A stretch of 64,000 bases of DNA from Escarpia spicata (taxonomy: Eukaryota; Annelida; Polychaeta; Sabellida; Siboglinidae). Made by a program: the position numbers and the translations under genes. The stretch lies in contig OZ023214.1 in assembly GCA_963995525.1 (NCBI GenBank), positions 33,128,887 to 33,192,886 of the forward strand. The letters are read 5' to 3'. Below the pieces are notes generated by a model. That model had not been told where the DNA came from. It did no database searches and saw nothing but the letters and a program-made list of their open reading frames with translations. Positions 13,701-25,700 of the stretch are shown here, one piece after another (the stretch's first letter is position 1; each line of letters opens with the position of its first letter).

Positions 13701-16700
13701 CAAACTTTGAAAAAGGTGAGGCTGGCCCACGAGAAGAAGCTGATGGACCACCAACTAAGAATACTGAGTCAGGGGATCTGTCGAAGGTCGACAGAGTTCG
13801 AACGGAATTTCCTGAAACGTGGCTCTGGTCCGACATGATATCTGGGTACTTGAACAGTTTAGATGTAGCATTTTTCTGCACATCAACTTTTGTGGAATCA
13901 CTTCACCTTCTGTGCAATTCACATTGCATTCTAGATCACTTGTTTGTCTGACTCTAATGCAGTGGAGCCTCACTATTAAGGTCACCCTTGGGACTGTTCA
14001 AAAGTGACCTGAATAATGCGGTGGTCATATTAACGGAACTAGTATCCTACCCTTTACTGTTTAAAAAATCATTTGGAATTGTCCTGGTGCGCGGACCTTT
14101 ATTGCGAGGTGGCTGTATTACCGAGGTGACCATAAAATGAGGCTTGACTGCACTCTGTCTAACTTTCTAGATGATGATTACACCTTGACTAGTTGTACGC
14201 ACACACACATAACCACACTAAGGTCGTTTCACTCTAACTCTAAACAAAACATTTTCTTCTCTACAAATGATGTCCAACAAAATGTGCGTCTTAAAATATA
14301 ACTCCTGTTCCTTGGTAATTGTCTGAATTATAATACAATTTATAGAACTATATATATGAATCACATTGCTAGAAATACGCAATTTTTTGATACAAGTACA
14401 TTAAATAATTATCTTAAGAATACTTCTTTTTATGTGTTTAGCAACTAAAGATTGGAAGTAATTAACCGGATGCTAACACCCTGTTTATTTAACGTGTAGA
14501 TTTGATACAAATATTAACTTCAGTTCTTTGAAAACAGTTCTTTGAAAACATCAGCAAGTCTAGATATGTGGATTGTTTTGGACAGACATGCTGTTCGAAT
14601 ATTGCATTAACATCGCAACCAACGATGTCAACTGTGGACGACACAGACAACATGTCGAGAATTATTTTGAAGAAGGCGATGTCAACGAGAGGAGACAGCT
14701 AGCAGAAAACTACTCTAAGTCCACCATCAGACCCTTAAAGTTCTGTGGCAAAGGTTGTGGTGTTACTCTTGGTATATTGAGTCTTTCCCACATCCTCATG
14801 CACTAGGGGCGCTGATGATTACATCAATCTCTCCGGCAGATCGCCTTGCGAAACTCTGATGATAAGATCAGCCAATAATATCGCTTGCCGGGAAGTTCTG
14901 GTGGTCTTCATTGTAGCCTCAAGCTGCTCGCTCTGCACGCATGTAATACTTGGGACATAGATGTAGATATGTGAATACACAAAACCACTCAGCGGCTCGT
15001 GAGAATGATCAAATGGGTAATCATATTGGGATTCCGAGAAGTTGAGGGCTTCGTCTTGGAATTGGAGCTTGGGTCGGACAGGTGTCTGCACCGTTCTCAT
15101 GGTGGTACAGTCGTGATAAGTGAAGTGGATCGACTAACTTCTATACGTAGGAGATCTGCTAGGAGTAGTGAACGTAGTCACCACCATACAGCGTCGTGAT
15201 GCAGTGGCTAGAGCTTCGAACTCTCAACTGAGAGAACCCAGGTTCGAATCCTGTGTGGCGGTGTCGAACCTTGAGCAGGTTTGTGTACGAATAGTCTTCA
15301 TGCATTAACCGCAGCGTGGGTGGATGCTCCCCAGAGAAGTTGAGATGGTGTTCGATTGAACAGGTCTGCCCGGGAGTAAAGTGTAAAGCGCTTTGAGCAG
15401 TCCTGAGGACTGGATGCTGCGCTATGTAAGAACATACCTTTTACCACCCCTAGCTTGGGAGAATGCTTTCATACAAAGGATTGTTTTTTATGTCAGCACC
15501 ATTATGGCGCATCCTGGGGACACCACAGCATGCTGCAAGAGGAAGAGCGGCTCTTAGTGGGTCTCCTCCCCATAAACGACTCCAGAAGAACAAGTCTGAG
15601 GGGCTATCGGAAGTCGACAGAGTTCGCTCAAAGTTTCCCGAAACATGGCTCTGGTCTGAAGTGACTTCCGGGTATTTGTTGATTTTAGACACTGCCACAT
15701 TTTGCAGTTGTGTCTCGTGCTTTGTATGTAGCCCAGGGGATAGATTTTTAAATGTTTGGATTTTTCATATTTTTGGTTTTAAAAAGTTGCTAGGATGCAG
15801 TATATGTATAATGAACAGTTTTGTTCAGATTTGATGTTAGTAAGTCATGTAGATATTCCCTAAAGTGTTCCTGTATCATTCCATTTCGTGTAAGATTAAC
15901 AAGAAATGTTCTGGATAAATCAGATCTTTATATTTTTCAGTTGGTTCTAGTGCAATTCTTTCTCCCCCCACACATTTTTACGGCAACAAACAAAATGGCT
16001 GCCATATGATGGAATTATAGCCAATCAAAAATTGTAGCATTTAAAAGGTAATGGATGTTTATTATAATGCTTTCAGAATAATCATTGGTCACTTAATTCT
16101 AGAACTTTACCAAGAAAATTTAGTGTGTTTTACATATTTATGAATTTTCAAAATTGTATTATTGTAAATACATTGCAAATATAGCTGCAGGTATGAAAGC
16201 AACTTTTTAAAAACCAAAAAACTGAGCATGCAATCTGTTAGTAGCATATAGCTGGCATGTTGTCATGGCTGTCTAGTTGTTTAGTTGACCAGGGCTATTT
16301 TTTCTTTCCAAATGAATTAAACGATTTATACGAAAACTTATTTATATGACATGTTGTCTTCAAATCAAATTGTTACAAACTGTTGACATAACAAGTAACA
16401 CGTTATGATTAATGGAAACCAGTTATGCTAATGACAGAGTCGCCAAATCACAATAATCGGTGCGTTGTTTATATTGTGTTTTTTCTTAAAGAATGATCTC
16501 TGTCTGTATTCGGGCTAAATTGTGTCATGTTGGACTGGTTTTAATGTCATGTCTGAAAAAAGTGGCTAAAAATACCCAAAAATTTAATATATATTTTACC
16601 TTTGTAATTCAAATTTATATTTTGGGTTTGCAAATCAGTGTTATGCTGCCGTACTGCAAAAATAGGTACCTGGGTCTATGTTTAGTCATTGAAAAAACTA

Positions 16701-19700
16701 AAACTGAAATGATAACTATATCTGACAGAAATTTCCTACTTTCGAAAACCAAATTTATCCAATTATTGAGGGTTGATGTCACACTTTCAAACTAGGACCA
16801 ATTTTTTTCTTGAAACCTTGTTTATATTGCTTTTGTGTAAGTAATTGTTGTGGTTTGGTGACTCTGATTTACTTTTGGAAGCAGAGAAATAATCATTAGT
16901 AGCTGTTTTATTTTATTAAGTGTACTATTTGATCATATTTGACCAAATTTAATCTCGTATGCATAGATTTTGGGGGGATAAAATAACGTGTAAAATTGTC
17001 ATAACTTATTAAAAATACTCACTTGAATAATTAAATTTAGTGGCGCTGTAATCACGCAAAAACCGTTGGCTCTGATGATTGAGGTATCTTAAAGTCTAAA
17101 GCATTATGGGTAATTTACTTGTATTGCTGATTCTTTTGTTGCCTTAAAAGGACATGTTGACTTTCCATGTACTAGATCTTTGGAAACATTGGCAAGTCTA
17201 GAAAATAGACATGTTGATTTTTTGGGCATATACTCTGCTTGCATCACCAATTGACATGGCAACATATAATTTTCATAAAGACAACGAGGATTCTTTTCAA
17301 CATATCGCCACCTTCCAGTGTCAACAACAAATGAAGACAGCCGGCATTAACCCTCCCAAGGCCAGATTAATGCAAATGTGTGCCTGTTATTGAATCCTAT
17401 TAAATCAAGAAATTGTGCTGTGAACGAATCATCTGATATACTCGGGGTGCATGAATGCAAATAAATAAATAAATTTTCATCTGGTTCAAATAACATTTTC
17501 ACTACATCTGAAGAACTAATTCCTGGTGTAACTAGCCAAGTATGTGACATATATGTTAATTTATTACCCAAATATGAATTGCTAAACTTTGACAAAACTT
17601 TGTGGTGGTTGGCCCTATTAACCACGGAAATCGCAATCATTTCTATCTTTTGACTCTTCGTACTGTATGTATTCAGGCCCTAAACTGTAAGTGTCCAAAA
17701 ACATACAGTCACTATGTACTGTATGTATTCAGGCCCTAAACTGTAAGTGTCCAGAAACATACAGTCACTACTTACTGTATGAGTTCAGGCCCTAAACGGT
17801 AAGTGTCCAGAAACATACAGTACAGAAACATTCTGAAAACATATGGTGTCCAAATACATCCAGTCATTAAGGTTGGCTTAAAAGTTTGTAATAAATATTA
17901 ATAGTCTAAACTTTAGTCTAGAAACATACAGTCACTACGTACTGTATGTATTCAGGCCCTAAACTGTAAGTGTCCAGAAACATAGTCATTATGTACTGTA
18001 TGTATTCAGGCCCTAAACTGTAAGTGTCCAGAAACATACAGTCTATATGTACTGTATGCATTCAGGCCCTAAACTGTAAGTGTCCAGAAACATACAGTCT
18101 CTATGTACTGTATGTATTCAGGCTCTAAACTGTAAGTGTCCAGAAACATACAGTCTATGTACTGTATGTATTCAGGCCCTAAACTGTAAGTGTCCAGAAA
18201 CATACAGTCACTACTTACTGTATGCATTCAGGCTCTAAACGGTAAGTGTCCAGAAACATACAGTACAGAAACATTCCGAAAACATATGGTGTCCAAATAC
18301 ATCCAGTCATTAAGGTTGGCTTAAAAGTTTGTAATAAATATTAATAGTCTAAACTTTAGTCTACATGTAATGTACAACATACTGCAGCCAAAAGCTGAAT
18401 AATAAAAAGTGTTTTTTGAAGTGCTGTTCATTTGCAAGGTGGTGCTGCAATCGCACAGTAACTTGTGGCAATACCAAGGAAGGTGTCTGTTCATGTCCAG
18501 ATCTTGCCATCTATTGCATTATGGGTAACTAATGTAATGCTGCCCTTTTGTATGTCTGATGTTGGGACGTCACACGAAAATTAGATCCAGTTCGTTGAAA
18601 ACGTCCGCCAGTCTAGAAACATGAATAATTGTTTTGCACTTACATATCGTTTGTATATGTCGGTTGTCACGGCAACCGGTGATGTCACTGGTGGATGACA
18701 CTGACATTCCAATCATCGAGACAATGCTTGGAGAGGAATGCAAGGTCCTTCACCAATCCCTTCAAGTTCTGGTTGTGGAGCTACTCTTGAGGTGTCAAGT
18801 CTTCTACACAGGCTTTCTTTTTGCATGTCAGCGTCATGGCGATTTCGGCCAATGGCGAGAGGACCGACAGGACGCCAGGATTTTGGACCACGCGGTCCTC
18901 AAGAAAGAGGTCCACCTTCAGGACCTACTCAGAATGCACCCGAAAAGAAAAAGTCAACGGGTCTTTCAGAGGTCAAACAAGTTCGCACAGAATTTCCTGA
19001 AACGTGGCTCTGGTCTGAATCGACTTCCGGGTACTTGAGGATTTTACATAGTGCTGCATTATGTAGTGATGTCTCGTGCTTTGCTTCAAGTAACGCTGAC
19101 ACAGTTTTTATCGTGGCTGTCTAGTTTACCATGGCTATTTGCTGGTTCCAAATAAGATTTGTGAAGTATACTGTGAATTTGAACAAACCATTGACACAAG
19201 TAATAAAGTGTTATTATGGTAAATAGTTAAGCAAATACTTTTGGAACCAGACAAATAATCATTAGTTGGCTTTAAAAAAATAAAGTTGGCACTATTAACA
19301 GAATTTAATACCTCATTGCTCCCTGCTTACATATATTTAAACGGGTGAAAATGTTTCACTTGTGTAAATAATTGAATTTAGTCTCGATTATATTGTATAT
19401 ATTAACTATATATATTGTACTATATATAGATTATATATATTGTATAGTTATCGAAAATGTTGTTCTGTGATGTCAGAAGAAAATTTCCAAATAACTTTGT
19501 ATCCAATCGGCCAACGAATGCCAACTCTACTTCCACCACAAGGTGGTGCTGTGATCTCACAGAGGCCATTAGTTCTACTGATGGAGATATCTGATATCTT
19601 ACCATCTAAGTAACTAACCTAATGCTCGTTGTTAGGTTGCTATATTGCACGTGTGGACGTCATGTGATCAGGTTCATAGAAAACATCAACGAATCTACAA

Positions 19701-22700
19701 ATGAGGATTATTTTGGACTTACACATGTGTATACAACGGTTGACATGGCAACCAATGATACCATTTGTGAATGACACTGAATTAATTCCAGAATAGTCTC
19801 ACCAAACAAGCCACCGTGTGCACTGGATGTGTCCATAGGACATTTAGCCAGTCAAATTACAGATACAGATTCTCTCGTGAAGACAGCACTTGGAGAAGTA
19901 TACAAGGATTCCTTTCATTTCCAGAAGTCTACATTTTGTGATGAACAAAATTAAGACATATGCCCAGGTCCACTATGAATCCCTTCAAGTTATGTGGGCC
20001 TGGTTGTGGAATCACTCTGTCAGTTCTTTTCAACCAAGGTGTTCTCTTCCCTGTCAACAGTTGAATACTCGAGAGGAAAGGTGCCTGAAAATGGCCTCCC
20101 ACCAGATGTACTAGCAAAAGGCGAAGGTAGAACACAAGATGGAAGCTCACAGGGGCAGGCAGACTTATCAGAAGTCAACCGAGTTCGCACAGAATTTCCC
20201 GAAACATGGCTATGGTCCGAAGTGATCTCCGGGTACTTGAGGATTTCACGTACTGCCGCATTACGTAGTGATGTTAAAGTTGTGCTTTGCGTTCTGTTGC
20301 ACCGGCACGCATTTTATCATGGATATGGGAAGTCTTGTTATGTAATTCACAGCTATTTGTTTGGTTCCGGATAAAACGCAAGATTTGCAAAAAATTACGC
20401 ATGTGTTGTATTGCGATTTTTGATTTGGAACAAACCATTGTTCATGGTTCAAATGTTTTAAAGGCAAAATGTTAAATACTTTTGGAACCAGACAAATAAT
20501 TGTTAGCAGCCAATTTATTCATTAATAAATGTTAACCGTAGCAGTAGATGACATAGTTTAATATGTTATTTCATTGTAATAACCTTACATCTTGTGGAAC
20601 CAAATAAATGCAGTTAAATACCTCATTCATTCATTCATTCATTCGTTCACTCACTCATTCCTACACATCAGACCTACATGGTTCATTATTTGTAAACTAA
20701 AATATGAAAATGTACCTAATTTATCAAAAATATTAATTTGAATAATTAATTTAGTCTTAATTACATTAATGTGTTTGTTTATGTTACACTGCCTAGTGTA
20801 ACTATATAAATTTCCTGACACAGGTTTAATGGACATTTTGTAGTATGTCACACAGGAATTATTCTCAAACATTCAGATAAATGTGACAACATTTGTATAG
20901 TTGTATAAGGAACTGTCTCGGCAAGAGATACAGCATTGTATGATCAAGACAATTGTTTATTTTTATAATGAACATGAAAAGTATCTATATAGTTTATATA
21001 CATGTGTATATATATAAAAATTGAAGAAAAAAGTAATACATTATATATATACAATTACAAATAAAATATTTAATCATTGAACTACTATAATATTAAGAAT
21101 GGATAACAATATTCACAAATGTAGATTTTTCGACTGTATAAACTGTATTTGTTGTTACATAATTGGTAACAAATATAAATTGCTCTACAATTTGTATAAA
21201 ACAAGTAAAACGTTAATAGATGTGATTTAAAACTTCCAGCATATTTAATTTGGTACATATGCAGTTCTCAATTTTTTACACAAACTTTGGTATAGATTGT
21301 AAATAGCGACCATCAGAGAGCTTCAGAACTGGTTTGCAGTTCTGAAGCAATTGTACGTTGCTTAACCTGGAATATCTTTTACATTTTCCATCCCACTAGG
21401 TTCTGAACAATTTGAGAAGCTGCCATTTTGAAATTGTGACATCATTGCCCTGTGTGTTACATTAACAGACTGTTATCATATGCATGCACATACTGACTGC
21501 ACGCTAACATTAACTGGTTGGTACTAATTACCAAGACAGAGTTAATTCAACTGATGCTGCTTATAAAAATTATGCTGCAACATTGTTGCATTTTGTTGGC
21601 AGCCATTTTGAATTAGCACTGTTTCCTGATTGGATGGGTTGCACTAATAGGAATGGACAATGTTGCATAGTATATTGGACATCATTTGAAGAATTTAAAA
21701 ATTTTGGTTTTTATGCCTGTCTTGTGAACTTGCTTTGGATATAATGTTTTGATAAGTATCAACATGTACAGCTTTGAAGTTCAAATTCATGGGCTAGCTC
21801 TGGCATTAAAATGGCAAACATTTCATTTATTTGCCTTTCATATAACAGCTTGTTTCATCTGGGTTCAATGTGCGACATTGTTCAGTCTTTGCCTTGTAGG
21901 CTTTGGCATTATAACTTCTCACTCTTATTGTGTGGTTTATTTTCAGAAATTCTTATGTCATATATACATTTGAAAGTGTTGTAAGTAATTGGACTTTAAT
22001 ACACACTCATAAGTAAGTTATTGTGTTCAGTAAGTGTTGTATGTATGACTTGTTGGAAGCGGTATGGTAAATTTTGCAAAGATTTTACACATATTTAAGT
22101 TGTCATGTTGAGTTTTTATTGCAAGCCAACTAAGTAATGTATTAAAAAAGTGAGCATTTGTTATATGTTAATATTATTAGAAAACAGTTAGTTAATATTA
22201 TTTATGAAACCAATTAGTAATATGTCTTTTGTTGTTTCTTAATTCCACCAAACAGTGACTAAATTAAACTCTGCATGTTGATTTTGTACTGTTGTTCTTG
22301 TCTTTGTTGTCGTTGTTATTGTTGTCGTTGTTGTTGTTGACATTGCTACTGGTGTCTGTAGAGAGGACGGAGAAACAACACTTGAAGTGAAGGCGCCAGA
22401 CACAATCACTTCCTGGATTGCAACGGCCTTCGCAGTGCACATGGAAAGTGGACTGGGAATCTCTCCCACCTCAAGCAAGGTACGAACCATCCATGATGCT
22501 TAATAAAACATGCCTGCTAATTTCAAATTTATTTTGCAAAAATACATACTATTCACTAGGATATGCATTTATGCAAACGTTTTATATAGAATTTGAGTGA
22601 AAACTTCAGACAAAATGTTTAGTTTTATATATATTTTAGTAAAATCATCAGACGAAATGTTAAGTTATTGAATTCTAGCCCACGAACCAATGCGTGTGAT

Positions 22701-25700
22701 TTTCAAACTTTAGATTTTTATGTGAATGCTCAGTATAATCATGCACATACATATATTAATGTTGTCGACTTTCCTTACTCTCTCTCTCTCTCAAAAACCA
22801 TGTGACTAACAAAGTCTGGGTTAAAGGCTAAATGGTGGCTCAGACATTTCCATTGACAAGTTCCTCAATATAACAACCAAAACCAGTTCATTTGAAACCA
22901 GCTTTTAGGTCATGTAACTTCATAGTCACTAAATCAGTTATGCTTATACACATTTAGCTGTAAGTAATTTCATAATAATAATACAAATAGTTTGTAATAT
23001 ATTACCTATCACAATGAAAACAGTTATAATATAGATTTGTATTCCATAATACTATAATATAAAAAAGTTATCCCATAATATGTGTTAATTGTTACTATAA
23101 TATAAAAAAGTTATCCCATAATATGTGTTAACTGTTACTATGTTATAAGGGTGTACTGAAACAATATATGAACTGATAATCTGTCCTGTCATTTTGTGGA
23201 TAATTTTAAATGAGTATGAAATACAAAGTTTGTTGTATTCTTTTTTGCTTGATGGGCATCAGGCCCCCGCGTTTCTGTAATTAACATTACATATTGTAAT
23301 GTATATATATATATATATATACATACATACATATATTATTAATAACATAAATGGTTAAGTATACAATTTTGTTTCTGTTGACTCAGTGTCGATACATCTT
23401 ATTATTACAACCTGATTATTACATCTTGATATACTGTTGTCTTTCCAGCTGACTGTCTTCCAGCCATTCTTTGTGTCTCTCAATCTGCCCTACTCAATCA
23501 TCCGTGGAGAGGAGTTTGGTCTTCAGGCAATGGTCTTCAACTACCTCCCTGAAACAGTTGAGGTACAGGCACCTAGCGTTACTGCCAAGGAGCTTGTTGT
23601 TACAGCCAAGGAACTCTTTGTTTCTGCCAAGGAGCTCTTTGTTTCTGCCAAGGAGCTTGTTGTTACTACCAAGGAGTCATTTGTTACTGTTAAGGTGCCA
23701 TTTGTTACCAAGGAACTCTTTGTTTCTGCCAAGGAGCTCTTTGTCACTGCCAAGGAGCTCGTTGTTACAACCAAGGAGCCATTTGTTACTGCCAAAGAGC
23801 CATTTGTTACTGTCAAGGAACTCTTGTAAAGTGCCGATAGTAGTATTTCTTATGACATGCTCAGCCGCTGAAGTGCTCTGCTCTCCGGTCAAAGCACTCT
23901 TTTTGTGGGAGATTAATCGCGTCGGTTTATTTGGGCCACCCCATCACTGTTTTGGTGAGGTACAGGCAGCAAACGTTTAATCTAATTTAACAATTGGTTG
24001 ATATTTACATAACCGTTTTACATTTTATTGGTTGTTTATTTTTTAGGTGAAAGTGACACTGAGTAAATCGGACAGCTTTAAAGTGCGCAGTGTAAATGAC
24101 CTCGAAGATGCAACTTCAAAGGAAGTCGTCGTTTGGATCACGGTAAGTACATTTACGCTTGGGTCTGTATGCGTTTGTTTTTACCAAGATATTTCACACT
24201 TAGTTAACCCATACTGGCCATAAAATTGACCAAATATTTAAATGATGATAACAGTAATTACTTGGATAGCAAATAACATGCATGGTGTCCAGTGTCATTA
24301 TATATATAAAAAATCCTGTTTTTTTATAATTGTGGAGATTTGGAGGTGTCCTCCAATTCGTCACTACAAAATTATTTTGCGGCAGAAATATGTATGGCCA
24401 CTGATGGATGGAATCTGCTGTAGCATAGTGTGTTACACACAGCTCAGCGAAATCGGCAAACATTGTGACATATTGTTAAAAGTAGGCTGCTGCTAATTTG
24501 TTTTAAAGGAAGATTGTCCATTTATTTGTTTTTTGTAAAAACGTGTCATGCCATATAAACTATCATTTATAATTCTAACATGCTTACTACCAAAATATGT
24601 TTTAACAAAGCAGAAACACGTTTTGAATTCAACAGTTCAGTTTTTACAAAAATTAGCGGGCAGTCATTCAGATCCCCAAATTGCAAGCTCGGTTAATTCC
24701 GAGATAGGTCGTGACCCGACGGGGTATTATGCTATATTACATAATACACATCATTAGTAATTCGGCACAAGGCCTTGCCTTCGAAAGTTGTGTGCTGCCA
24801 TTTAAACAAAGCGTTTCCTCCCAGAACAACAAAATTTTTTTGTTAAAAACACGTGGGCCGTTGGAACATTATAAAGATATAGTTTATAATGTATAACATG
24901 ATTTTATGATGAAAACAAACGGACAACATCGTTTTATCTTGAGTCAGTAGATGGCGCCATCTGAAATACTGCTGTATTTTTGTAAAATATTATATAGCCA
25001 TGGAAGAGAACCTCAACTCCATAACACATTAAAACTGATTTCATCTGAAACTGTAATTAGGTTCTTTATCAATCTTTTCCTCACTTTAGTGACAGAATTC
25101 TTTGAAACTATTTTGATATGGCGTGTAAATGTGCTTTTTTTAGGTTCCCTCGAATGAGGCCCAGTCAGCTTGGTTCTGGATAGTTCCTGGTCAGCTCGGA
25201 AACATCCCGATCGAAGTGAAGGCACAGAGCCACCTGGCGGCAGACGCAGTGCGGAGAATACTGCTCGTTGAGGTACTTTGAGAAAAATACTTGAGGGTCT
25301 GACGATTTTAAACTTTGAAAGCCCACTGCATAACTGTTATATCTTGGGATGCAGAATGTGTTGATATCCAGTAAGCTCTGACAGTTTTAAAACAAATTTA
25401 GTATAGCCTTTTGATTCAAACATGATTCTTTTTTAAATGTTCTTTTATTAATTGAATTAAATATAGCTGTTTAATTCACGCTACAGATTGTATATCAATT
25501 ATTTAACATGGAACTGTCTTAACAATTGTGATAACTACGGGTACATTACCTAACAGTAAAAAATGTGGAAATGGTCAGAAAAATATCGGAAACAAGAGTT
25601 GAATAAGACATTAAATAAACAAAATGATTCGCTAAAGAAAGCTGCAGTCTTGGAAATATTGATATTTATCCAAAGTACATACTTTGATGGGTGTATAGCT

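Noticed and set aside
15191..15260. Functional tRNA gene
   Set aside because: B box is perfect, but the SINE body and tail follow directly and a related copy exists at 37315.
17347..17640. 97-codon minus-strand frame as a gene
   Set aside because: No recognisable domain, no promoter or splice signals, and it overlaps the fossil bait unit.
23471..23980. Leucine/arginine-rich 169-codon frame
   Set aside because: Shadow frame of exon C4 and the 21-bp repeat.
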